DNA from: an uncultured Eubacteriaceae bacterium
GTDB lineage: Bacteria; Bacillota; Clostridia; Lachnospirales; CAG-274
Length of the DNA: 5,645 nt
Reading direction: 5' to 3'
Assembly (NCBI GenBank): GCA_938042265.1
Contig: CALIRN010000301.1
Span: 1 to 5,645 of the forward strand
The notes below the pieces were generated by a model. It did no database searches. It had not been told where the DNA came from and saw nothing but the letters and a program-made list of their open reading frames with translations. Both the position numbers and the translations under genes were made by a program. Positions 1 through 5,253 of the stretch are shown here, in pieces (positions within the stretch are counted from its first letter, which is position 1; each line of letters begins with the position of its first letter).

Positions 1-416
1 TGCTTGCGGTTATGATTTTGCCTACAGTTATCAATATGTCCATTACCTCGTTAAGGGCTGTGCCCGTTTCCGTACGTCAGGCGTCCCTTGCATTGGGAGC
101 AACCCCCGTACAGACAATATTCAGAGTAACACTGCCTGCGGCAAAATCAGGTATAATTACCGCCATTGTGCTTGGCGTGGGACGTGCCATAGGTGAGGCA
201 ATGGCTATACTTCTGGTGGCAGGCAATGCGGTTAATGCCCCTTTGCCCTTTAACTCGGTAAGATTTTTAACAACAGGTATTGTTTCCGAAATGAGCTATT
301 CCTCAGGTCTGCACAGACAGGCACTTTTCACTATAGGGCTTGTGCTGTTTGTATTTATTATGGCAATTAACATAATTATAAATAAAATTCTGGAGGGCGG
401 TGAGAGCGATGGATAA
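1..416 (+). CDS. pstC: PstC, phosphate ABC transporter permease (5' partial, C-terminal 137 residues)
   Basis: C-terminal part of one of the two membrane channel subunits of the high-affinity phosphate importer PstSCAB. The reading frame is open from base 3 to the TAA at 414-416, and the start lies upstream of the window. The permease cytoplasmic (EAA) loop that docks onto the ATPase is visible at fragment residues about 27-51 (SLALGATPVQTIF, then LPAAKSGI). It is followed by the PstC-typical stretch GVGRAIGEAMA at about 58-68 and a final hydrophobic helix at about 108-128. The tail is short and charged. The gene overlaps the start of pstA by 8 nt, so the two are probably translationally coupled and made in equal amounts. 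PstC rather than PstA is chosen because of the RAIGEAMA motif and the position before a clear pstA. The family call is very secure, and only the missing N-terminus is unknown. Confidence 0.95.
   Translation, partial: LAVMILPTVINMSITSLRAVPVSVRQASLALGATPVQTIFRVTLPAAKSGIITAIVLGVGRAIGEAMAILLVAGNAVNAPLPFNSVRFLTTGIVSEMSYSSGLHRQALFTIGLVLFVFIMAINIIINKILEGGESDG
396..403 (+). promoter_or_regulatory. Ribosome binding site deciding the pstA start
   Basis: GGCGGTGA matches the ideal GGAGGTGA at 7 of 8 positions and ends 5 nt before the ATG at 409. A second purine-rich run, GGAGGG at 392-397, lies just upstream. The GTG at 400 lies inside this site and is therefore an unlikely start, which supports ATG 409. 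Confidence 0.7.
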
Positions 417-1260
417 CAGCATTTATGCAAAAAGGATACGTATTTCGGATATTGCGCTGCTTGTGCTAGTGCTCTTATCCGCCTTTGTTTCGGTGGCAAT
501 TCTTATAGGTATTATCACCTATGTTGCGGTAAGAGGTACGGGTGCCGTAAGCTGGCAGTTTTTAACCACGGTGCAATCAACATTGGAGGATACCTTCGGT
601 ATTATAGGCAATATTGTAAATACCCTTTACATTATCGCTATTACTCTGCTTATTGCCACACCTGTTGGTATCGGCTCGGCAGTTTACCTGACAGAGTATG
701 CTAAGCGGGGAAGGATTGTAAAAATTATTGAGTTTACTACGGAGACCCTTGCGGGAATCCCCTCAATTATTTACGGCCTGTTTGGTATGGTGTTTTTTGG
801 CATTGCTTTAAAGCTGGGCTTTTCCATACTATGCGGCTCCCTTACACTGACAATTATGGTACTGCCGATTATTATACGTACCACTCAGGAGGCGCTTAAA
901 TCCGTACCCTTAAGCTACAGAAGCGGTGCTCTCGGCATCGGTGCAACAAAGTGGTATATGATAAGGACTATTATTTTGCCCTCGGCAATGCCGGGTATTA
1001 TTACGGGTGTGATTTTAAGCATAGGCCGTATTGTAGGTGAGTCCGCTGCCCTGCTCTTTACTGCCGGCAGTGCGTATTTACTGCCAAAATCCCTTTTTTC
1101 GCATATATTCACATCAGGGGGAACCCTTACAATACAGCTTTACTTAAGTATGTCCAGGGCTGATTATACAAATGCCTTTGGTATAGCCCTGGTGCTGCTT
1201 ATTGTGGTGCTGTGCATTAATGCACTGGCAAAGTTTGCGGCAGGAAAGGTAGCTAAATAA
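409..1260 (+). CDS. pstA: PstA, phosphate ABC transporter permease
   Basis: Second channel subunit of the Pst phosphate importer, an integral inner-membrane protein of 283 residues, which is normal for the family. The first long hydrophobic segment is at about residues 14-40. Further membrane segments lie near 70-95, 115-138, 140-158, 195-215 and 257-275. The motif GIPSIIYGLFG (117-127) is typical of PstA. The ATPase-docking loop runs from about EALKSVP (161-167) through GIGAT (176-180) to LPSAMPGI (190-197), followed by IGRIVGESAAL. ATG 409 is preferred over the in-frame GTG at 400 because the best ribosome binding site overlaps that GTG. The N-terminus MDNSIYAKR has no signal peptide, as expected for a permease whose first helix is its own membrane signal. 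pstB follows after 45 nt with no clear terminator, so all belong to one operon. I see nothing unusual in the protein. Confidence 0.96.
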   Translation: MDNSIYAKRIRISDIALLVLVLLSAFVSVAILIGIITYVAVRGTGAVSWQFLTTVQSTLEDTFGIIGNIVNTLYIIAITLLIATPVGIGSAVYLTEYAKRGRIVKIIEFTTETLAGIPSIIYGLFGMVFFGIALKLGFSILCGSLTLTIMVLPIIIRTTQEALKSVPLSYRSGALGIGATKWYMIRTIILPSAMPGIITGVILSIGRIVGESAALLFTAGSAYLLPKSLFSHIFTSGGTLTIQLYLSMSRADYTNAFGIALVLLIVVLCINALAKFAAGKVAK

Positions 1261-1305
1261 TACTTACGGGGCATAAAGTCCCTTGAAAAAACGGGAGATA
1301 AATTT

Positions 1306-2061
1306 ATGAGCACAAAAATGAGTATAAAACATCTTAACCTTTATTACGGCAGCAATCATGCCCTTAAGGATGTAAATATGGAAATACCCGAAAGGGAAAT
1401 AACCGCCTTTATCGGGCCTTCAGGCTGCGGCAAGTCAACCTTTTTAAAAACCCTTAACCGTATGAACGACCTTGTTGACGGGGCAAAAATTGAAGGGAAA
1501 ATTACCCTTGACGGTGAGGATATTTACGGCAAGGGTGTGGATACTACCCTTTTAAGAAAAAAGGTGGGTATGGTATTTCAGCAGCCTAATCCATTTCCAA
1601 TGAGTATATACGAAAATATTGCCTACGGTCCCCGTATCCACGGTATTAAAAACAGGGAAAAGCTTGATGAAATTGTGGAGAGCAGCCTGAGGGGTGCGGC
1701 AATCTTTGATGAGGTAAAAGATAAGCTTAAGAAATCGGCGCTTGCCCTTTCGGGCGGTCAGCAGCAGAGGCTCTGTATAGCAAGGGCTCTGGCGGTCAAG
1801 CCTGAGGTATTGCTTATGGATGAGCCTACCTCTGCCCTTGACCCTATCTCAACCCTTAAAATTGAGGAGCTTATGGCAGAGCTGAAAAAGGATTATACCG
1901 TTGCCATTGTTACACACAATATGCAGCAGGCAACACGTATATCCGATAATACCGCATTTTTCCTTTTGGGTGAAATGGTTGAATTCGGCAGAACCGACGA
2001 CCTGTTTGCACATCCGCAGGATAAGCGTACCGAGGACTATATTACAGGCCGTTTCGGCTGA
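1306..2061 (+). CDS. pstB: PstB, phosphate import ATP-binding protein
   Basis: Cytoplasmic ATPase that powers phosphate import through PstC and PstA; it works as a dimer. The protein has 251 residues, the usual length, and every nucleotide-binding motif is intact: Walker A GPSGCGKST (37-45), Q-loop in VFQQPNPF (90-97), ABC signature LSGGQQQR (148-155), Walker B VLLMDEP (168-174), D-loop SALD (176-179) and the switch histidine in IVTHN (His204). FPMSIYENIAYGPR (97-110) is highly characteristic of PstB and separates it from other ABC ATPases. The C-terminal GEMVEFGRTDDLFAHP is also typical. The start ATG has a purine-rich site GGGAG at 1293-1297, about 8 nt upstream. The gene sits 45 nt after pstA and 16 nt before phoU. 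I see no sign of damage or transfer. Confidence 0.98.
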   Translation: MSTKMSIKHLNLYYGSNHALKDVNMEIPEREITAFIGPSGCGKSTFLKTLNRMNDLVDGAKIEGKITLDGEDIYGKGVDTTLLRKKVGMVFQQPNPFPMSIYENIAYGPRIHGIKNREKLDEIVESSLRGAAIFDEVKDKLKKSALALSGGQQQRLCIARALAVKPEVLLMDEPTSALDPISTLKIEELMAELKKDYTVAIVTHNMQQATRISDNTAFFLLGEMVEFGRTDDLFAHPQDKRTEDYITGRFG

Positions 2062-2065
2062 TAAC

Positions 2066-2071
2066 GGAGGT
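2066..2071 (+). promoter_or_regulatory. Ribosome binding site deciding the phoU start
   Basis: GGAGGT lies 6 nt before the ATG at 2078 and just after the pstB stop codon. The phoU reading frame is open back to 1901, but that extension runs through the pstB coding region. This site and the spacing fix the true start at 2078. Confidence 0.85.
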
Positions 2072-2077
2072 CATAAT

Positions 2078-2746
2078 ATGAGCACAAGTGCAAGACGCAG
2101 CTTTGAAAGTGATTTGGAGCTGCTTAATGTTGAAATGATTAAAATGAGCGCAATGGTGGAGCACGCCATTGAAAACGCTATTACAGCCTTTAAAAATCAG
2201 GACGGAAGGCTTGCGAAGGCCATCATTGAGGGTGATAGGGATATTAACGAGGCAGAAAAGCAGATAGAGGCAAAATGTCTGTCCCTTATCTTAAGGCAGC
2301 AGCCTGTTGCAAGGGATTTGCGCAGCGTATCAACGGCGCTTAAAATGGTAACTGATATAGAGCGTATAGGTGACCATGCCGCTGATATTGCGGAGATTGT
2401 ACGGACCATGGAGGGCGAGCATATTTTTGAGATGGTGGAGCATATCCCTGCAATGGCGGATGTGGCAGTCGAAATGGTACACAATGCAGTAAAGGCGTTT
2501 GTTGAGCAGAATTTGCAGCTTGTTAGATACGTTACGGAGGAGGATGATGTAATGGACAGTCTGTTTGACAGGACAAAAAGCGAGGTTGTGGAAATCCTTA
2601 AGGAGGGCAGGGATAATATGGACCTTGGCGTGGATTTTCTGATGATAAGCAAGTATTTTGAGCGTATAGGCGACCATGCCGTTAATATCTGCGAGTGGGT
2701 GGAGTTTGGTATGACGGGAGAATATCAGAAGCAGAGGATTTTGTAA
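2078..2746 (+). CDS. phoU: PhoU, phosphate signalling and transport regulator
   Basis: Cytoplasmic all-helical regulator that, in the studied bacteria, dampens Pst transport and passes the phosphate state to the PhoR sensor kinase. The protein has 222 residues, normal for PhoU, and shows the family's two tandem three-helix-bundle repeats. Each repeat carries a metal-cluster motif ERIGDHA, at residues 95-101 and 195-201, so the copies are exactly 100 residues apart. The ExxxD pattern is present in both (E95/D99, with D103 following; E195/D199, with N203 in place of the third acid). LILRQQPVARDLR (70-82) is another conserved PhoU stretch. It is the last gene of the operon and is followed by a strong terminator. 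No phoB or phoR gene is in view, so the link to a two-component system is family knowledge only. Confidence 0.97.
   Translation: MSTSARRSFESDLELLNVEMIKMSAMVEHAIENAITAFKNQDGRLAKAIIEGDRDINEAEKQIEAKCLSLILRQQPVARDLRSVSTALKMVTDIERIGDHAADIAEIVRTMEGEHIFEMVEHIPAMADVAVEMVHNAVKAFVEQNLQLVRYVTEEDDVMDSLFDRTKSEVVEILKEGRDNMDLGVDFLMISKYFERIGDHAVNICEWVEFGMTGEYQKQRIL
2360..2381 (+). repeat. Near-identical internal repeat of phoU, copy 1
   Basis: This 22-nt stretch, beginning GAGCGTATAGG and ending GACCATGCCG, matches 2660-2681 at 21 of 22 bases. It encodes the first ERIGDHA metal motif of PhoU. The offset between copies is exactly 300 nt. Confidence 0.85.
2660..2681 (+). repeat. Near-identical internal repeat of phoU, copy 2
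   Basis: Second copy of the 22-nt stretch at 2360-2381. It differs only by C for T at the twelfth base, a silent change in the glycine codon. It encodes the second ERIGDHA motif. Confidence 0.85.
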
Positions 2747-2818
2747 TAAAGCCCGTATAAACAAACCTTGTCAGGGCTGTATTGATTTTTTTAGGGGCCG
2801 GTTTTTGCAAAACAAATA

Positions 2819-2853
2819 AAAAAGTCCGCTTTCAAGATGAAGGCGGACTTTTT
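2819..2853 (+). terminator. Bidirectional intrinsic terminator between phoU and the lipoprotein gene
   Basis: The arms 2819-2833 and 2839-2853 form a 15-bp stem around a 5-nt loop AAGAT, with a GTCCGC/GCGGAC core, one T-G wobble (2830/2842) and A/T-rich outer pairs. On the + strand the hairpin ends in five T residues (2849-2853). On the - strand it ends in six T residues, then A and three more T (complement of 2814-2823). It stands in the 137-bp gap between two converging genes, so it can stop transcripts arriving from both sides and prevent antisense run-through. Confidence 0.9.
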
Positions 2854-2883
2854 ACGGATATGTGTTAAGTTTTTATGATTTTA

Positions 2884-3876
2884 TTATTTAAAGGATACGG
2901 CATCGCTGCCATCTGTCTTAATACGGTAAAAAAACATACCCTTTGTACCAAAAATATAATTTCCGCTTATGCTTACGGAGGTTGGTTTTTCAGGGCTGAT
3001 AGGGGTTACACTGCCGCCGTTTGTATTCATTGTACCGATGCCTGAGTCGGAAATAATGTACATAACGTCACCTGCAATATTTATCTTTTGCACATTGGCT
3101 GCATCACACTGTACAGCCTCGCTGGAGCCGCCCTGCTTAATACGGAAAATCTGTCCCTGATAAACAAAGTAGAGATAATCACCGTAAACACCATAGTCGC
3201 TTACCTGATAGCCCGTAATCATATAGGTTTTATTGCTGCCGTCAAGGTACATATAGCCTACTCCTGCGGCATCGCTGAAGTAAAGCCTGTCGTTTGCGTA
3301 GGTAAGGGTTTGAATATCATCGGTAGGGCTGGATTTGGGAGTAACCATTGTTTCTCCCGAGCCTGAGTACATAACCTTAAATACCTTGCCAAGCCCCTTA
3401 TCGTCCTTTTTTATGTAGTAAATCCAGTTACTGTTGGCGCACATATCAATAATGCCGCCGTCCTCCTTTACAGGTTCGGGAGCGGTTTTTGACGCAACCT
3501 TATAAATGCTGCCCTCGTTAAGGTAGTAAACCGTTCCGTCAATGGTTGACAAATCCTGCCCGGAGGTTTCCGCAAGCAGCTCAACAACGCCCGTATCGTT
3601 GTTTATTTTGTAAATCCCACGTTTTCCGTCATCCTTGCCTATATAATATATGTCCTTGCCGAATATGGCGGATGAACCGTTATTGGTATAATTTGATGTG
3701 CTGTTGCCTACGGCATTGGTCTGTACCTGAGTTGAGGCGGCAGCTTCAGCCTGAACAGCGGTTGTCTGCTCTGAGGCAGAGATAGTGGAAGCTGCCGTAT
3801 CTGCGCTGTCCTTTGTACCGCAGCCTGTTATCGTAAGTATGGCTAAAGCAGCAAGTAAGGGTATAAATTTTTTCAT
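2884..3876 (-). CDS. Propeller-like lipoprotein (DUF5050-type), function unknown
   Basis: Predicted exported lipoprotein of 330 residues. The signal peptide has basic MKK, a hydrophobic core at about 5-15 and a lipobox ITGC, so lipidation at Cys19 is expected. Residues about 20-68 form a low-complexity Ala/Ser/Thr/Gln linker, suited to spanning the cell envelope. From residue 71 on there are seven similar units, each with an aromatic strand followed by a turn rich in Gly, Asp and Asn. The aromatic pairs are near residues 77, 117, 153, 199, 236, 273 and 308, 35-46 residues apart. Examples are DIYYIGKDDGKRGIYKI and YLYFVYQGQIFRI. This resembles the beta-propeller domain called DUF5050 in Firmicutes; the family name is from memory and not checked. 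It may bind a ligand or another envelope protein, but no substrate can be read from the sequence. The ribosome binding site AAGGAGG (complement of 3884-3890) lies 7 nt before the ATG. The gene stands alone, convergent with phoU and divergent from the aminopeptidase gene. Confidence 0.85.
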   Translation of the reverse strand: MKKFIPLLAALAILTITGCGTKDSADTAASTISASEQTTAVQAEAAASTQVQTNAVGNSTSNYTNNGSSAIFGKDIYYIGKDDGKRGIYKINNDTGVVELLAETSGQDLSTIDGTVYYLNEGSIYKVASKTAPEPVKEDGGIIDMCANSNWIYYIKKDDKGLGKVFKVMYSGSGETMVTPKSSPTDDIQTLTYANDRLYFSDAAGVGYMYLDGSNKTYMITGYQVSDYGVYGDYLYFVYQGQIFRIKQGGSSEAVQCDAANVQKINIAGDVMYIISDSGIGTMNTNGGSVTPISPEKPTSVSISGNYIFGTKGMFFYRIKTDGSDAVSFK

Positions 3877-3939
3877 TATTAATCCTCCTTGTTACAAAGT
3901 TAAATGAATTGTAAACATATTATGAATAGTTGTACGTAT

Positions 3940-3968
3940 ATGATATTATATCGCCTAAAAAATGTCAA
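3940..3968 (-). promoter_or_regulatory. Promoter of the lipoprotein gene
   Basis: On the - strand, TTGACA (complement of 3963-3968) is a perfect -35 box, followed after 17 nt by TATCAT (complement of 3940-3945), 5 of 6 matches to the -10 consensus. Transcription would begin near 3933, giving a leader of about 57 nt. A perfect TATAAT (complement of 3945-3950) overlaps the spacer, but it is only 12 nt from TTGACA and its own -35 position is poor (TATGTT). It is an alternative -10 at most. Confidence 0.65.
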
Positions 3969-3972
3969 ACAT

Positions 3973-3997
3973 AAAATAATCACAGAGGATTAATTTT
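3973..3997. repeat. Imperfect inverted repeat between two divergent promoters, candidate operator
   Basis: AAAATAATC (3973-3981) and GATTAATTTT (3988-3997) are inverted copies with one extra A in the right arm, separated by the 6-nt spacer ACAGAG. The repeat fits exactly between the - strand -35 box (ends at 3968) and the + strand -35 box (starts at 3999). A regulator bound here could touch both promoters. The region is very A/T-rich, so chance symmetry is a real alternative. Confidence 0.35.
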
Positions 3998-3998
3998 C

Positions 3999-4027
3999 TT
4001 TATATTTTTTTCTAAATGTGGTACAAT
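3999..4027 (+). promoter_or_regulatory. Promoter (extended -10) of the aminopeptidase-kinase operon
   Basis: TTTATA (3999-4004, 4 of 6 matches to the -35 consensus) is followed after 17 nt by TACAAT (4022-4027, 5 of 6 matches to -10). Just before the -10 box is TGTGG (4017-4021), a full TRTGn extension as seen in many Gram-positive promoters. The start would be near 4034, giving a leader of about 107 nt that carries a GC-rich block. It points away from the lipoprotein promoter. Confidence 0.6.
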
Positions 4028-4029
4028 AA
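4019..4029 (+). repeat. 11-bp direct repeat TGGTACAATAA, copy 1
   Basis: TGGTACAATAA is repeated exactly at 4101-4111, 82 bp downstream. This copy contains the extended -10 box of the candidate operon promoter. The two copies bound a block that is unusually GC-rich for this intergenic region. Confidence 0.8.
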
Positions 4030-4100
4030 CGAGGAAAATATACGCCGTGACTACACGAGCGGGCATTTGACGACAAACCCCAACGAGCCGGTAGGCGAGA
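4030..4100 (+). other. GC-rich intergenic island, possible structured leader or inserted element
   Basis: Bases 4041-4100 are 36/60 G+C (60%), while the intergenic flanks counted by hand are 20% (3891-3950), 15% (3971-4010) and 20% (4101-4140). The island contains a small hairpin, GGG(CA)TTTG at 4061-4069 pairing with CAAACCC at 4074-4080 around an ACGA loop. It also contains the direct repeat ACGAGC at 4055-4060 and 4083-4088. CGCC (4043-4046) could close with GGCG (4094-4097). It would lie in the 5' leader of the aminopeptidase mRNA. No U-rich tract follows it, so it is not a standard attenuator. I do not recognise a known riboswitch or small RNA family. Confidence 0.45.
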
Positions 4101-4111
4101 TGGTACAATAA
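4101..4111 (+). repeat. 11-bp direct repeat TGGTACAATAA, copy 2 (possible second -10)
   Basis: Exact second copy of 4019-4029. It again contains a TGn-extended TACAAT box (4104-4109), but the bases 17 nt upstream (CAACGA) do not resemble a -35 box and the full TRTG element is absent. If active, it would start a transcript near 4116, only about 25 nt before the aminopeptidase gene and bypassing the GC-rich leader. Confidence 0.7.
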
Positions 4112-4140
4112 TTTATTAAGAATATATATGAGGTGATAAT

Positions 4141-5253
4141 ATGGACGAAAGATTTGTTAAGCTGGCACACAATCTGATAAACTACAGTTGCTCCCTAAAA
4201 AAGGGTGAAAGAGTTTTGATTGCAAGCAACGGCTTTGCCGCCGTACCTCTTGTGCGTGCCCTAATTAAGGAGGCATACAGGGCAGGTGCATATCCATATG
4301 TGGATATTAACAGCAATGTAATACAGCGTGAGCTTTTAATGGGCGCAAGTAAGGAGCAGTATGAGCCTCTTGCTGAGATAGACGGCAGAAAAATGGATAT
4401 GATGGATGCCTATATAGGTATAGGCTGCAATGACAATACATCTGAGCTTGCCGACGTCCCGGGGGATAAAATGAGCTTATATGGCAGTGTTTATTCAAAG
4501 CACGTTCACAATGATATACGCCTTAAAAAGAAGTGGGTTGTGTTAAGATATCCCAATCCGTCAATGGCGCAGGCGGCAGGCACAAGCCTTGAGGCATTTG
4601 AGGATTTTTATTTCAGGGTATGCTGCCTTGACTACTCAAAAATGAGCAGGGCAATGGATAAGCTTGTTGACCTTATGAATAAAACCGACAGGGTACGCAT
4701 TGCGGGCAGGGGTACGGACTTAAGCTTTTCAATTAAGGGCATACCTGCCGTAAAGTGCGCAGGTGAAATGAATGTCCCTGACGGAGAGGTTTACACGGCT
4801 CCCGTAAAGGACAGTGTAAACGGTGTAATCAGCTATAATACGCCTACTGAATATCAGGGCTCCTCCTTTGAAAACGTGCGTCTTGAATTTAAGGACGGCA
4901 AAATAATAAAGGCAGAGGGCAATGATACCGAAAGAATAAACAGTATTTTTGATACCGATGAGGGAGCGCGTTACGTGGGCGAATTTGCAATAGGTGTAAA
5001 TCCCTACATTACAAGGGCTATGAAGAATATCCTTTTTGATGAAAAGATAAGGGGCTCCATTCACTTTACTCCAGGTAATGCCTACGATGATGCGGATAAT
5101 GGCAACCGAAGTGCAGTCCACTGGGATTTGGTGCTTATACAGACCGAGGAATACGGCGGTGGTGAAATCTGGTTTGACGATGTGTTGATAAGAAAAAACG
5201 GCATTTTTGTACCCGAACAGCTTAAATGCCTTAATCCTGAGGAGCTGATGTAA
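4141..5253 (+). CDS. M29-family metallo-aminopeptidase (AmpS/PepS-like)
   Basis: Cytoplasmic aminopeptidase that removes N-terminal residues from peptides with a two-metal centre; 370 residues, somewhat short for a family often near 410. The metal-ligand pattern is complete: Glu216 in NVPDGEVYTAP (211-221), Glu281 in VGEFAIGVNP (279-288), His308 and Tyr315 in IHFTPGNAY (307-315), and His327 with Asp329 in VHWD (326-329). The spacing agrees with what I recall of characterised members, except that the loop from Tyr315 to His327 is about 12 residues shorter. There is no signal peptide. The start ATG follows GAGGTGA (4130-4136) at good spacing. The gene is preceded by its own promoter and is coupled to the next gene by a TAATG overlap. 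Likely roles are peptide recycling or turnover; the preferred substrate cannot be read from the sequence. Confidence 0.93.
   Translation: MDERFVKLAHNLINYSCSLKKGERVLIASNGFAAVPLVRALIKEAYRAGAYPYVDINSNVIQRELLMGASKEQYEPLAEIDGRKMDMMDAYIGIGCNDNTSELADVPGDKMSLYGSVYSKHVHNDIRLKKKWVVLRYPNPSMAQAAGTSLEAFEDFYFRVCCLDYSKMSRAMDKLVDLMNKTDRVRIAGRGTDLSFSIKGIPAVKCAGEMNVPDGEVYTAPVKDSVNGVISYNTPTEYQGSSFENVRLEFKDGKIIKAEGNDTERINSIFDTDEGARYVGEFAIGVNPYITRAMKNILFDEKIRGSIHFTPGNAYDDADNGNRSAVHWDLVLIQTEEYGGGEIWFDDVLIRKNGIFVPEQLKCLNPEELM

Larger units (their letters stand above)
4016..4111 (+). other. Possible 31-codon mini-ORF, uncertain
   Basis: An open frame from ATG 4016 to TAA 4109 encodes 31 residues, starting MWYNNEENIRRD and ending NEPVGEMVQ. 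The composition is polar and protein-like, and the frame covers the whole GC-rich block. Against it: there is no ribosome binding site upstream (the preceding bases are T-rich), an in-frame TAA directly precedes the ATG, and the best promoter in the region has its -10 box inside the first codons, so its transcript would miss the start. It could be a fragment of a lost gene, part of an inserted repeat, or chance. I do not recognise the peptide. Confidence 0.2.

Noticed and set aside
400..408. GTG at 400 as an alternative start of pstA, adding three residues.
   Set aside because: It overlaps the best ribosome binding site (396-403). ATG 409 has correct spacing and a natural N-terminus.
1261..1305. 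Possible attenuator or terminator hairpin in the 45-nt pstA-pstB gap.
   Set aside because: Only 3-4 bp stems can form (for example GGG with CCC), they compete with each other, and no T tract follows.
1901..2077. 59-codon upstream extension of the phoU frame.
   Set aside because: It lies inside pstB in another frame, and phoU has a perfect GGAGGT site before ATG 2078 giving the normal family length.
2197..2764. Long open frames on the - strand opposite phoU (up to 151 codons).
   Set aside because: They are antisense shadows of a conserved gene, with no recognisable protein family and no convincing start signals.
2750..2792. A first terminator directly after phoU (AGCCC pairing with GGGCT, then seven T residues).
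   Set aside because: The stem has only 5 bp, the loop is 19 nt and the T run starts 7 nt away. The hairpin at 2819-2853 is far stronger.
4055..4086. Guanidine-II (mini-ykkC) riboswitch, suggested by repeated ACGA loops in the leader.
   Set aside because: That motif needs two hairpins each closed around an ACGR loop. Only the ACGA at 4070-4073 is enclosed by a stem, and the downstream genes do not fit guanidine export or breakdown.
3877..4140. PHO box (PhoB/PhoP site) linking the lipoprotein or peptidase promoter to phosphate control.
   Set aside because: No recognisable pair of 11-bp PHO-type direct repeats precedes either -10 box. The 11-bp repeat seen is spaced 82 bp apart and is a -10 element.
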